Part shown: in pieces, positions 55,548-64,000 of the stretch
How the letters are laid out: every line of letters begins with the position of its first letter
How positions within the stretch are numbered: position 1 is the first letter of the stretch
NCBI GenBank assembly: GCA_019239425.1
Contig: JAFAZX010000005.1
Location: 103,770-167,769 of the forward strand
Length of the DNA stretch: 64,000 nucleotides
Origin: Acidobacteriota bacterium
GTDB taxonomy: Bacteria > Acidobacteriota > Blastocatellia > Pyrinomonadales > Pyrinomonadaceae
Direction of reading: 5' to 3'
Program-made: the position numbers and the translations under genes
Notes under the pieces: model-generated
Databases searched by the model: none
The model's input: the letters and a program-made list of their open reading frames with translations, nothing else
Told to the model about the DNA's origin: nothing

Positions 55548-56321
55548 GTGAACACTCGTCAAACGATTCGAATCACACTCGCCTGCGTGCTCGTCGCCTG
55601 CGCGCAGGCGGCCGCCGCGGGCAAGACGCCCGCGCCGCTCGCGCGCTCGCGCCAGTTAATTTTGGTGACGACGCGCGGCTGGGACGACGTGCCCGGTGTT
55701 CTTCGTCGGTTTGAGCGGAAGGGGACGGGGGGCGCCTGGGCGCAGGTCGGCAGGGACGTGCCGGTGGCCGTCGGCAGGAACGGCCTCGGCTGGGGCGCCG
55801 GGCTCGTCGAGACGGGCGCCGAGGCGGGGCCGCAGAAGAAGGAGGGCGACGGCAAGGCGCCCGCGGGTCTCTTCGCGCTCGGCCCCGCGTTCGGCTTCGC
55901 GCCGCGCGAGGAGGCCGCGTGGCTGCGCGTCCCTTACACGCCCCTGACGCCCGCGGTCGAGTGCGTGGACGACACGGCCTCGCGCAGCTACAACCGGATC
56001 GTCTTGAGGGACGCGGCCGGCGGCGCGGACTGGAACAGCTCGGAGCGTATGCGTTCGGTCGAGGGCTACCGCTGGGGGCTCGTCGTCAGGCACAACGCTG
56101 CCCCGACGGTCGTCGGCCGCGGCTCCTGCATCTTCCTGCACGTCTGGGCCGGCCCGGGGCACGGCACCGCCGGCTGTACCGCGATGGGGGAAGAGAACCT
56201 GACGGAACTCCTCCGCTGGCTCGACCCGAAGAAGAGCCCGCTGCTCGTGCAACTCACCGAGGCCGAGTACGCGCGGCTACGCGCCGCGTGGCGCCTGCCG
56301 GCGCTCGCCTCCGAAAAGTAG
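55548..56321 (+). CDS. Secreted L,D-transpeptidase (YkuD) family protein
   Basis: 257 residues, GTG start eight bases after the S9 peptidase stop. A signal peptide (LACVLVACAQAAAAG) is followed by a YkuD-like domain: SRQLILVTTRGWDDV near the start, WGAGL and KAPAGLFALG, then CIFLHVWAGPGHGTAGCTAM, where the conserved His and the GTAGC cysteine are the catalytic pair of L,D-transpeptidases. It cross-links or anchors proteins to peptidoglycan, or edits cross-links. The domain is shorter in its linker than ErfK, and substrate binding is unknown. Confidence 0.84.
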   Translation: MNTRQTIRITLACVLVACAQAAAAGKTPAPLARSRQLILVTTRGWDDVPGVLRRFERKGTGGAWAQVGRDVPVAVGRNGLGWGAGLVETGAEAGPQKKEGDGKAPAGLFALGPAFGFAPREEAAWLRVPYTPLTPAVECVDDTASRSYNRIVLRDAAGGADWNSSERMRSVEGYRWGLVVRHNAAPTVVGRGSCIFLHVWAGPGHGTAGCTAMGEENLTELLRWLDPKKSPLLVQLTEAEYARLRAAWRLPALASEK

Positions 56322-56323
56322 CC

Positions 56324-56373
56324 GCCGCCCGGCGGGGGGTAAAGGAGTGCCCGAAACCCCCCCGCCGGGCGGC
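56324..56373. repeat. GC-rich hairpin after the L,D-transpeptidase gene
   Basis: The arms 56324-56339 and 56358-56373 are perfect 16-bp reverse complements (GCCGCCCGGCGGGGGG), starting three bases after the TAG stop. There is no T-tract. A second small hairpin, GGGC-AACCGCCATT-GCCC, follows near 56391-56408. Confidence 0.75.
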
Positions 56374-56578
56374 CAGCGAACGGGCCGCTGGGCAACCGCC
56401 ATTGCCCGCGGCCCCGCGCCGTAAAACCCGTCCCGACAGACGGCCGGCGCGCCGGGGCGGTCGCTTCCCTGCGCCGCCCCGGATGTCAAACTCACCTCTT
56501 GTCTCTCTCCACAGACCGCCCTCCGTCCTTCACCGCCGCGCCGTCCCAGCCGCGCCGCCCCAGACCCGCGTCACTGAC

Positions 56579-58459
56579 TCACCCCTGCTTCGGCTTGCGC
56601 GCGAGGAGGCGCGCGATGGTCTCCGCGAGCGCGGGCATGTCCTCGGGCTTGCGGAGGAAGGCGCTGGCGCCTGCGCGCCTCGCGTCGCGTTCTGTGTCGC
56701 CGTGCGCCGAGAGCACGATGATGGGGACGTGCTGCCTGTGCGGCAGCTCGCGCGCGCGGACGACCAGCTCCAGCCCGTCCGCCCCGGGCAGTTGCTTGTC
56801 GATGACGAGGAGGTCGTAATGTTCCGGCCCCTCTATCTCGCCGAGCGCCGAAGGGCCGTCCGCGTAGGTCGAGACGCGCCAGCCCTCGCCCCTGAGCGCC
56901 TCGCGCACGGCCGAGGCGACGAGCGCGTCGTCCTCTGCGTGGAGTATGTGCACGCCGCGGGTCGGCGCCTCCTCGTGCGGCTCGCGGAACATGAGGCTGC
57001 TGCGGCGCGGCTCGGACGGCGTGCGCAGCGGGAGCAGGCGCCGGTGGCGTCGGTGGAGCATCGAGTCCAGACTCTGGCGCGTCAGCCCCAGCAACTGCGC
57101 CGCGCGCGAGACGACCCCGCCCGAGTCCCTGAGCGCGCCCTCTACCAGGCGCCCCTCGTAGCGCCTCACGGACTCGCGGAAGGAGAAGCCCACCCACGTG
57201 TCAGGCTCCGGCAGGACGCCGACGACCGACAGCACCAGCCGCGCGCACGCGTACAGGCGATTCCTGTTGCCCGGGTGGCGCGATCTGGCGAGCAGCGCGT
57301 CGGCCCGCTCGAAAGCGGCCCCCAGGTCTTGCAGCGCGAGCCGCTCGCCCAACTCCTCGACGAGCGTCAGAGTCGCCTGCCCCGCGCCCTCCACGTCGCC
57401 CGCCGCCTCGGCCACCTCGGCCGCGCGCAGCAGAACCTCCCCCGCCTGCTCGAACTGCCCCCCACGCGCCAGCGCCATCCCCTGCGTCGTCAAAGCCTCC
57501 GCCAACAGAGACTGCTCCCCGCCCCGCTCCAACACCCCCACCGCCGCCCGCGCCAACTTCTCCGCATCCCCCACCCTCCCCTCCGCCAAAAACACCCTCG
57601 CCCGCGTCTCATCTACACCCGCCAGCCTCGATACGTCCTTCAAACTCGTAAAGAGAGCCTGCGCGCGATCAAGGTGCTCATGCGCTTGTGCATACTTGCC
57701 CGCAGTGCAAAACAACATACCCAAGTTGTTCTCGACACAACCTTGGTAGCGCCTGTTGCCTCCCTGCTCGAAGTGATAGCTGGCTGCGGCATATTCAATG
57801 AGCGCACGGTCTATGTAATCACTCCGATATTCAACTGCTCCGAGATTCTTCAGTACCGTACCGAACTCGTTGTGAAATCTTCCCTTAATAGTGTGATTGC
57901 CACTCTTCCCAAATAGAGGTGCGGCTTTAATTAGCAGGGCCAATGCGTCACACAATCTAAAGGTCATTTCCTCAACCATAGCGAGACGTAGCAGGGCTAT
58001 AGCTTTAAGATCATTTTCTTCATCAGAGATTTTTTCTATCGCCTGATTAAGTAGTACTCGCCCCTCTTCAAATGCTCCCTCACGCCAGTAGCAGTAACCG
58101 AGTTCGGTCTGTGCCTCAGCAATCTTCTGTCCGTCTCGAAGCGCTTCGAATCTAGAGATACTAACGCTCAGCAAATTCTTTGCTGCTTCCTGAGCGCCCT
58201 CTATTTGTTTGACGCTGCCAATCCATCCCGTCAACACACCACTGCGAAGTAATACTTCTGCTGCTGTTTCTGGGCTCAACCCGTCCAATACTGGCGGCTG
58301 CCCAACTTGAGACCATAGCTCGCCCATCGCTTGGCGTGCTCCTTCATAATTACCAATATCTTCGAGTTCTTTTGCTAGACGGCATCGAAGTCGTGCTCTC
58401 TCTTCGTGCGTGAGACTTGAATCGGCTATCTGCTGAAGCAGTTCATTTACAATAACCAT
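56579..58459 (-). CDS. TPR-Fis HTH-receiver transcriptional regulator
   Basis: 626 residues from ATG 58459 (AAAGGTG eight bases upstream). Residues about 1-420 are TPR-like helices (FHNEFGTVLKNLGAVEYRSD, GCVENNLGMLFCTAGKYAQA). Residues 426-475 are a Fis/NtrC-type HTH (SFRESVRRYEGRLVEGALRD, then AAQLLGLTRQSLDSML). Residues 503-620 are a receiver domain with acidic pocket HAEDD, phospho-Asp554 in LLVIDKQLPG and Lys in FLRKP. The order, with the receiver last and no AAA+ domain, is unusual. No histidine kinase is nearby. The N-terminal 280 codons are clearly AT-richer than the rest. It is divergent from a small secreted-peptide gene with 178 bp between. Confidence 0.86.
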   Translation of the reverse strand: MVIVNELLQQIADSSLTHEERARLRCRLAKELEDIGNYEGARQAMGELWSQVGQPPVLDGLSPETAAEVLLRSGVLTGWIGSVKQIEGAQEAAKNLLSVSISRFEALRDGQKIAEAQTELGYCYWREGAFEEGRVLLNQAIEKISDEENDLKAIALLRLAMVEEMTFRLCDALALLIKAAPLFGKSGNHTIKGRFHNEFGTVLKNLGAVEYRSDYIDRALIEYAAASYHFEQGGNRRYQGCVENNLGMLFCTAGKYAQAHEHLDRAQALFTSLKDVSRLAGVDETRARVFLAEGRVGDAEKLARAAVGVLERGGEQSLLAEALTTQGMALARGGQFEQAGEVLLRAAEVAEAAGDVEGAGQATLTLVEELGERLALQDLGAAFERADALLARSRHPGNRNRLYACARLVLSVVGVLPEPDTWVGFSFRESVRRYEGRLVEGALRDSGGVVSRAAQLLGLTRQSLDSMLHRRHRRLLPLRTPSEPRRSSLMFREPHEEAPTRGVHILHAEDDALVASAVREALRGEGWRVSTYADGPSALGEIEGPEHYDLLVIDKQLPGADGLELVVRARELPHRQHVPIIVLSAHGDTERDARRAGASAFLRKPEDMPALAETIARLLARKPKQG

Positions 58460-58637
58460 GTGAGGCGCACCTTTCTGTGTGGCCGATAGGATAAGGATCG
58501 GCATTTAGCCCAGAGCGCATCTCTTCACCGTACAGTGCTAAGATTTGCTGTCGCTACTCTTCTATGACGGTATAGCTAAGGATTCACCCGCGCTGTCCGT
58601 CACAACCCATAGCTTCACCACAATTCTGGAGAAAACC

Positions 58638-58877
58638 ATGAGAACAATGCGCAATTTCTTCGCAGCATCAGTCTTGGTTGTTGCGCTTTCCCTTTCGACT
58701 ATTGCGGGCGATATGCACACAGGTGAACCACAACCTCCGCCAGCAACTGCTCAAGGGGAAATATCACCGACCACTAACGGCACCATCCACACCGGGTACA
58801 CCGAGGAGGCGGCCGCGGGTGAGGCGGTGGTGGCGGGCGCGCTGAGTTTGGTGCAGGGCGTGTGGTCATTGCTGTAA
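58638..58877 (+). CDS. Small secreted peptide next to the TPR regulator
   Basis: 79 residues. ATG 58638 has GGAG seven bases upstream. A signal peptide (FFAASVLVVALSLSTIAG) would release a 55-residue peptide. That peptide holds a repeated motif, MHTGE at 26-30 and IHTGY at 50-54, separated by a Pro/Gln/Thr-rich spacer, and ends in a hydrophobic VVAGALSLVQGVWSLL tail. Size, secretion signal, internal repeat and divergent position next to a TPR regulator recall pro-peptide/receptor pairs, but no family is recognised. The 5' half is AT-rich and the 3' half GC-rich. Confidence 0.7.
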   Translation: MRTMRNFFAASVLVVALSLSTIAGDMHTGEPQPPPATAQGEISPTTNGTIHTGYTEEAAAGEAVVAGALSLVQGVWSLL

Positions 58878-58914
58878 GTCCGCCGGAGCCCTCGGCGCGC
58901 GGGGCGCGGAGGGG

Positions 58915-58996
58915 GTAGGGGCGGGGGAGACTTTTAACGTCTCGTGTGCCGCGTGATTCTCTAGTGACGCGGGCCGGGACGTTGACCCGCCCCTAC
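58915..58996. repeat. Cloverleaf-like inverted repeat (GTAGGGGCGGG type)
   Basis: The outer arms GTAGGGGCGGG (58915-58925) and CCCGCCCCTAC (58986-58996) are perfect. Inside are two smaller stems, GAGAC/GTCTC (58927-58943) and CCGCGT/ACGCGG (near 58949-58972). The three-stem layout resembles a miniature mobile element. The rest of the 650-bp gap (58878-59527) is described in the two following entries; no gene is supported. Confidence 0.7.
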
Positions 58997-59229
58997 ATTC
59001 AAAACGTGCCGGGTTACTGCCGTCGTCGCCGCCGGCCAAAAGCGGGCGTCGGCGGCGCGGTATACGTGTGTTTAGGTCGAGCTACGGTCGGACGCCGGTT
59101 AGCCGGGGATTGCGAGATGCCGACGAGGAGGCGTCCAGGCGCTAGAGAGTAAGCCCGCCGCCGCGCCGTCGCAACAGAAATATCCGCCGCCAAAAAAAAG
59201 GGTTGGACGTATTTGCTGGATTTACGTTT

Positions 59230-59248
59230 TGCTGCAAAATTTGCAGCA
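59230..59248. promoter_or_regulatory. Perfect 19-bp palindrome upstream of gltA
   Basis: The arms TGCTGCAAA and TTTGCAGCA surround a single A, about 190 bp before the gltA -35 element, in a locally AT-rich stretch. It looks like an operator for a dimeric repressor, possibly acting on gltA or on an upstream transcript. The cognate factor is unknown. Confidence 0.55.
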
Positions 59249-59435
59249 CCACAACCGGCTCTGCACACACATTTTGTCGGCTCTACGGTCTGCCGCCTTC
59301 TCTATAGACAGGGCTCAAGCCCTCCTGTTCAGACCGCCGCGCGGGGCACACTTCCGCGAGCCCTCGAACAAACTCTCCGGGCCTTTGTCCGTCCGGCGTT
59401 GGGCGGACGCCGCCCCGCAGACCCGCGCACGGCCT

Positions 59436-59464
59436 TTGAGCAAATCTGAAAAACGAACTACTAT
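59436..59464 (+). promoter_or_regulatory. Predicted promoter of gltA
   Basis: TTGAGC (59436-59441), a 17-bp spacer and TACTAT (59459-59464) form a good sigma-70-type promoter 63 bp before the gltA start. The leader contains a purine-rich GGAGGGGAAGGA. Confidence 0.6.
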
Positions 59465-59527
59465 GGTAGCCCTGAAACCCTTTTAGACACCCGGACGACA
59501 ACCCACTTTGGAGGGGAAGGATTTGCC

Positions 59528-60874
<1,347 letters not shown>

Positions 60875-60877
60875 AAG

Positions 60878-61099
60878 ATGACAGCGCCCCAACTGCCGGA
60901 CATCGAAGTCGTCTCGGCCAAAGTCCACGAGGCTTGGATGGAGTCGAAGCGCGCGCAGGGCGTCACCTCGCGCAAGAGCGAGACGGGCGAGGAGCTGATG
61001 GTGCCCTACGAACAACTCTCCGAGGCGGCGAAGGAGTTAGACCGCGGCTCTGTGCGCGCCGTCTACGAGGCCATCCAGGCCGCGGCCGGGGCCGAGTAA
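60878..61099 (+). CDS. RyR-domain miniprotein
   Basis: 73 residues. HEAWMESKRAQGVTSRKSE, then VPYEQLSEAAKELDRGSVRA matches the bacterial RyR domain (HxxW..., PYxxLxxxxKxxDR), a small helical fold named from ryanodine receptors. Free-standing copies occur in bacteria, and their function is unclear; nucleotide or regulatory binding has been proposed. It starts three bases after the citrate synthase stop, so it is likely translated together with it. Confidence 0.72.
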   Translation: MTAPQLPDIEVVSAKVHEAWMESKRAQGVTSRKSETGEELMVPYEQLSEAAKELDRGSVRAVYEAIQAAAGAE

Positions 61100-61101
61100 A
61101 G

Positions 61102-61135
61102 GGAAGGGGGCGCCACAGATGCCCCCTTCTTTCTT
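61102..61135. terminator. Terminator after the gltA-RyR operon
   Basis: GAAGGGGGC and GCCCCCTTC pair around GCCACAGAT, followed by TTTCTT. This ends the gltA transcript. Confidence 0.8.
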
Positions 61136-61182
61136 GGAAAGCTTCAAAGACGTGTTAGGTTCCGCGGCGAGCTTTTAAAATT

Positions 61183-61242
61183 CAGGAGCCCCGGAGAGGC
61201 GAAGGAAACGGTTACACGTCCTTCGCCCTTTCGGGGCTCCTG
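61183..61242. repeat. AGCCCCGG-family inverted repeat, copy 2
   Basis: CAGGAGCCCC (61183-61192) and GGGGCTCCTG (61233-61242) are perfect; GCGAAGGA (61199-61206) pairs with TCCTTCGC (61219-61226). It shares the AGCCCCGGAG-GGCG core with the element inside repeat A4 (51368-51463). Confidence 0.75.
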
Positions 61243-61355
61243 TCATCTGTTGCTGCCTGTTCCGGGGGCTCGCGTCGTCACCCGCTGCGTTCCAGACTTC
61301 GGCTCACCCCCGGCCCGTCTCCCGAGCCCCGGCCGGGGCTCTTGTAGAAAGCCTC

Positions 61356-61610
61356 TTAGTAAAGCTCTCCGCCGCCGCCGCTCTGCTCGCCCGGATTCCA
61401 GTCGCCGGGGCGCGAGCCCGAGCCTTCGCCGCCGCCTTCGCCGCCTTCGCCCGCCGGGTCGCCGACGCCGGAGGGCTCGAAGCCCGCCGGGTCTGCGCCG
61501 GTTGCTTCTGCGCCGGAAGTCGGCTGCTGTGAGCCGCCATCTGAAATCACACCGCCGCCCGCCGTACCGGCGTCGGCCGCGTCGTTGTTAGTGCTATCGC
61601 CTTCAGCCAT
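61356..61610 (-). CDS. Small acidic Gly-rich protein
   Basis: 84 residues. AGGAG is nine bases before ATG 61610. The sequence is low complexity: Asn/Asp/Ala-rich at the start, then runs of Gly, Glu, Ser and Pro (GEGGEGGGEGSG), ending GGGGELY. No signal peptide, no Cys, and an overall acidic charge. It is likely disordered. A good ribosome-binding site and codon use support a real gene, but the function is unknown. Confidence 0.5.
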   Translation of the reverse strand: MAEGDSTNNDAADAGTAGGGVISDGGSQQPTSGAEATGADPAGFEPSGVGDPAGEGGEGGGEGSGSRPGDWNPGEQSGGGGELY

Positions 61611-61812
61611 GAGCTTGGTCTCCTGTTCGCTTGTTTGATATCGGGAGTTAACCTGGCGCGCGCCAGTGTATGGCGACGGCGGGGCGTGGTCTGTCCCGGC
61701 GCGGACATATTACACCGGCACAGTACGTTTCCGAACTGCCCGCCCCCCGGCGGCAAGTTAAAATCTCTGCTTCCCCTGTCGGCAAATTTAGAAGGGCGTC
61801 GTGTCAGTGGTC

Positions 61813-61892
61813 TTCGCCGCCGCGGACGCGGCCCGAAGACGGGAAAGGATCGGACTGTCTTCGGGCCGCGGCTCTCCTCCCGCGGCGGCGAA
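61813..61892. repeat. Two-stem GC-rich palindrome upstream of treY
   Basis: The outer arms TTCGCCGCCGCGG (61813-61825) and CCGCGGCGGCGAA (61880-61892) are perfect. Inner arms CGCGGCCCGAAGAC (61827-61840) and 61857-61870 are perfect around a 16-bp loop. The rest of the 450-bp gap (61611-62060) has no supported gene; a smaller GC hairpin lies near 62000-62020. Confidence 0.7.
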
Positions 61893-62060
61893 CCCTTGAC
61901 GGCGGGCGCGCTTGACGGCGCGCCGAAGCGACGCGTTATGATTGCGGGACACATTCGACAAGGTGTTTGTCTAGCATCCCTTATAAGAGACTCGGGCCCG
62001 CGTCTGCGGGCGGGGTCGCTTCTTAAAAGGCTTCACGCTGGTTAGGAAACAGAGAGCATC

Positions 62061-64000
62061 GTGCAGGCGCGCATCCCCGTCTCGACCTACAGGCTACAGT
62101 TCAACCGCGAGTTCACGTTCGGAGAGGCGCGCGCGCTGGCCGACTACTTCCGCGAGCTGGGCGTCACCGACTACTACTCCTCGCCCGTCCTGAAGGCGCG
62201 GCCCGGGAGCGCGCACGGCTACGACATCGTTGACCACACGCAGGTCAACCCCGAGTCGGGCGGCGAGGAGCAGTTGGCGGAACTCCTCCGCGCGCTGCGC
62301 GAGCAGGGGATGGGCTTCCTCGTGGACGTGGTGCCGAACCACATGTCCATCGCCGAGTCGCAGAACGCCTGGTGGCAGGACGTTCTGGAGAACGGCCCCG
62401 GCTCCTCCTTCGCGCGCCACTTCGACATCGACTGGAACCCGCCGAACCCGACGCTCAAGAACCGCGTGCTGCTCCCCATCCTCGGCGACCAGTTCGGCCG
62501 CGTGCTCGAACGCCAGGAACTGCGCGTCTCGTACCGCGACGGCGCCTTCTTCCTCAACTACTGGGAGACGCAGCTCCCCGTCGCCGCGCGCACCTCGACG
62601 CTCGTGCTGCGGCGCGCGCTCGAAGCCGCGCGCGCGCGGCTCGCCGAGTCCGACCCGAACGCGCTTGAGCTTGAGAGCATCATCACCGCGCTCGAACACC
62701 TGCCGCCGCGCACCGAGACCGACCCGGCGCGCCTGCGCGAGCGCCGCCGGGAGAAGGACGTGGTGCGCCGCCGCCTCTCGACGCTCGTCAAGGAGAGCAA
62801 CGAGATTCGCGCGGCCGTCCACGACGCTCTGGCGAGGCTGAACGGCGAGCAGGGCCGGCCCGAGAGCTTCGACGCGTTGGAGGAGCTTGTCAGTCGGCAG
62901 GCTTACCGCCTGAGCTTCTGGCGCGTGGCCGCCGACGAGATCAACTACCGGCGCTTCTTCGACGTGAACGAACTCGCGGCCGTCCGCGTCGAGGAGCGGC
63001 CGGTCTTCACGGCCGTCCACGAAGTCATCCTCCGCCTCGTCCGGCAGGGGCTCGTCACGGGCCTGCGCATCGACCACGTGGACGGCCTGCTCGACCCCTA
63101 CAAGTACCTCAAAGACCTGCAACGCGAGGCGGAAGGCCGCAGGAACGAGGCGCGCCCGTTCTACGTCGTCGTCGAGAAGATTCTCGGGCACGACGAGCTG
63201 CTCCGGCGCGAGTGGCCGGTGCAGGGGACGACCGGGTACGAGTTCGTGAACCTTTTGAACGGCCTCTTCGTGGACGCCGCGAACGGCCAGGCGCTGCGCG
63301 AGCTGTACGCGGACTTCACCGGCGCGCGCGTGCGCTTCACAGATTTGCTCTACGAGTGCAAGCGGCTCATCTTGAAAGCCGCGATGTCTTCCGAGCTGTT
63401 CGTCCTCTCGCGCCGCCTCACGCGCATCGCCGAGCGGAGCCGCTACACGCGCGACTTCACGCAGAACAGCCTGCACCACGCGCTGACCGAGGTCATCGCC
63501 TGCTTCCCCGTCTACCGCACATACATCCGCCGGACGCAGGCGACCGTGAGCCCCGACGACCGGCTTAACGTCAACGCGGCCGTGCGCGAGGCCAAGCGGC
63601 GCAACCCGGCCGAGGACACTTCGGTCTTCGACTTCATCGCCTCGCTGCTCCTGCTCAAAGACCCGAAGGGCACCGGCCCCGAAGAGCGCGCCGAGCGGCG
63701 CGACTTCGCGCTCCGCTTCCAGCAGGTGACGAGCCCCGTCACGGCCAAAGGGCTTGAGGACACGGCCTTCTACCGCTTCTACCCGCTCGCCTCCCTGAAC
63801 GAAGTCGGCGGCGAGCCGGCGCTCATCGGCGTCTCTGCGGAGCGCTTCCACGAGCGCAACCGCGACCGGCAGGAGACCTGGCCGCACACGCTCTCGGCCA
63901 CCTCGACGCACGACACCAAGCGCGGCGAGGACACGCGCGCGCGCATCAACGTCCTCTCCGAGATTCCCGAAGAGTGGAACCGCGCGCTCCACCGCTGGCG
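62061..64000 (+). CDS. treY: Malto-oligosyltrehalose synthase, N-terminal part (cut at window end)
   Basis: 646 codons of a GH13 enzyme that rearranges the reducing-end glucose of a maltodextrin to a trehalosyl unit. It begins ARIPVSTYRLQFNREFTF and has family motifs DYYSSPVLKARPGSAHGYDI, VDVVPNHMSI, RIDHVDGL with nucleophile Asp338, VVVEKILG with acid/base Glu372, and SATSTHDTKRGEDTRAR near the window end. The partner TreZ and glycogen genes may lie beyond the end. GTG 62061 is the start; its Shine-Dalgarno is weak. Confidence 0.93.
   Translation, partial: MQARIPVSTYRLQFNREFTFGEARALADYFRELGVTDYYSSPVLKARPGSAHGYDIVDHTQVNPESGGEEQLAELLRALREQGMGFLVDVVPNHMSIAESQNAWWQDVLENGPGSSFARHFDIDWNPPNPTLKNRVLLPILGDQFGRVLERQELRVSYRDGAFFLNYWETQLPVAARTSTLVLRRALEAARARLAESDPNALELESIITALEHLPPRTETDPARLRERRREKDVVRRRLSTLVKESNEIRAAVHDALARLNGEQGRPESFDALEELVSRQAYRLSFWRVAADEINYRRFFDVNELAAVRVEERPVFTAVHEVILRLVRQGLVTGLRIDHVDGLLDPYKYLKDLQREAEGRRNEARPFYVVVEKILGHDELLRREWPVQGTTGYEFVNLLNGLFVDAANGQALRELYADFTGARVRFTDLLYECKRLILKAAMSSELFVLSRRLTRIAERSRYTRDFTQNSLHHALTEVIACFPVYRTYIRRTQATVSPDDRLNVNAAVREAKRRNPAEDTSVFDFIASLLLLKDPKGTGPEERAERRDFALRFQQVTSPVTAKGLEDTAFYRFYPLASLNEVGGEPALIGVSAERFHERNRDRQETWPHTLSATSTHDTKRGEDTRARINVLSEIPEEWNRALHRW

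Noticed and set aside
58946..59152. Arg-rich open frame of 68 codons
   Set aside because: It starts inside the cloverleaf-like repeat, has no Shine-Dalgarno, and its composition matches random translation of GC-rich DNA.
58878..59527. tRNA or riboswitch in the gap before gltA
   Set aside because: No acceptor stem with T-loop consensus and no known riboswitch core could be found by eye.
61635..62045. 136-codon open frame before treY
   Set aside because: It spans the two-stem palindrome, has no ribosome-binding site and no family resemblance.
62094..63992. Long minus-strand open frame at the right end
   Set aside because: It is the reverse shadow of treY, whose motifs and catalytic residues are unambiguous.

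Overview
The window is about 64 kb of high-GC DNA (roughly 65-70% by eye) with dense genes on both strands. It carries a partial gene at each end, about 42 protein-coding genes, and no rRNA, tRNA or CRISPR that I can see. The mix suggests a Blastocatellia-type Acidobacteriota: many secreted S8, S9 and M28 peptidases, a BlaI/M56 pair, a TPR-Fis-receiver regulator, a DUF1905/YdeI protein with a histone-H1-like tail, and a CISM molybdoenzyme with a fused FeS-NrfD subunit. That assignment is inference; no phylogenetic marker was compared.

Layout. 1-9.2 kb is mostly housekeeping: threonine dehydratase 3' end, a zinc-ribbon membrane protein, lipA, a zinc alcohol dehydrogenase, dxs, a VWA protein, DUF983 and a PhyH-type dioxygenase. 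9.2-23.8 kb is a secretome island of four consecutive subtilases (two with SLH anchors, one with a PA domain) followed by a sialidase-fold protein. 24-31.2 kb holds a cyclophilin, an M28 peptidase, a large unknown secreted protein, a thioesterase and a TPR protein. 31.2-34.8 kb is a compact regulatory operon: BlaI repressor, M56 protease fused to a degenerate deacetylase domain, and a glycosidase-like secreted protein behind palindromic operators. 34.9-38.4 kb is an N-degron cluster (clpA, clpS, aat). 38.4-46.5 kb encodes a molybdoenzyme system (TorD-like chaperone, catalytic subunit, FeS-NrfD subunit) interrupted by a MazF-type toxin/antitoxin pair and two other genes. 46.7-51.3 kb is a three-gene divergent Hsp70 system. 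51.5-56.3 kb holds a kinase-like secreted protein, a retropepsin-like protein, an S9 peptidase and an L,D-transpeptidase. 56.6-58.9 kb is a divergent pair: a TPR/Fis/receiver regulator and a small secreted peptide. 59.5-64 kb has gltA, a RyR-domain miniprotein, a Gly-rich small protein and treY (cut by the window end).

The intergenic DNA is unusual. At least eight gaps contain inverted repeats whose arms are themselves tandem runs of a 7-9 bp word (GGCAGTA, CCGTAAA, GGCAAAA, GATGAGT or GGGGAGAC classes). Other gaps carry GC-rich palindromes of recurring families. Many begin at, or supply, the stop codon of the upstream gene.

The best candidates for an undescribed system are the regulator/peptide pair at 56.6-58.9 kb, which lies across a sharp low-GC cassette; the BlaI-M56/pseudo-deacetylase-glycosidase operon; and the tandem-word hairpin family.
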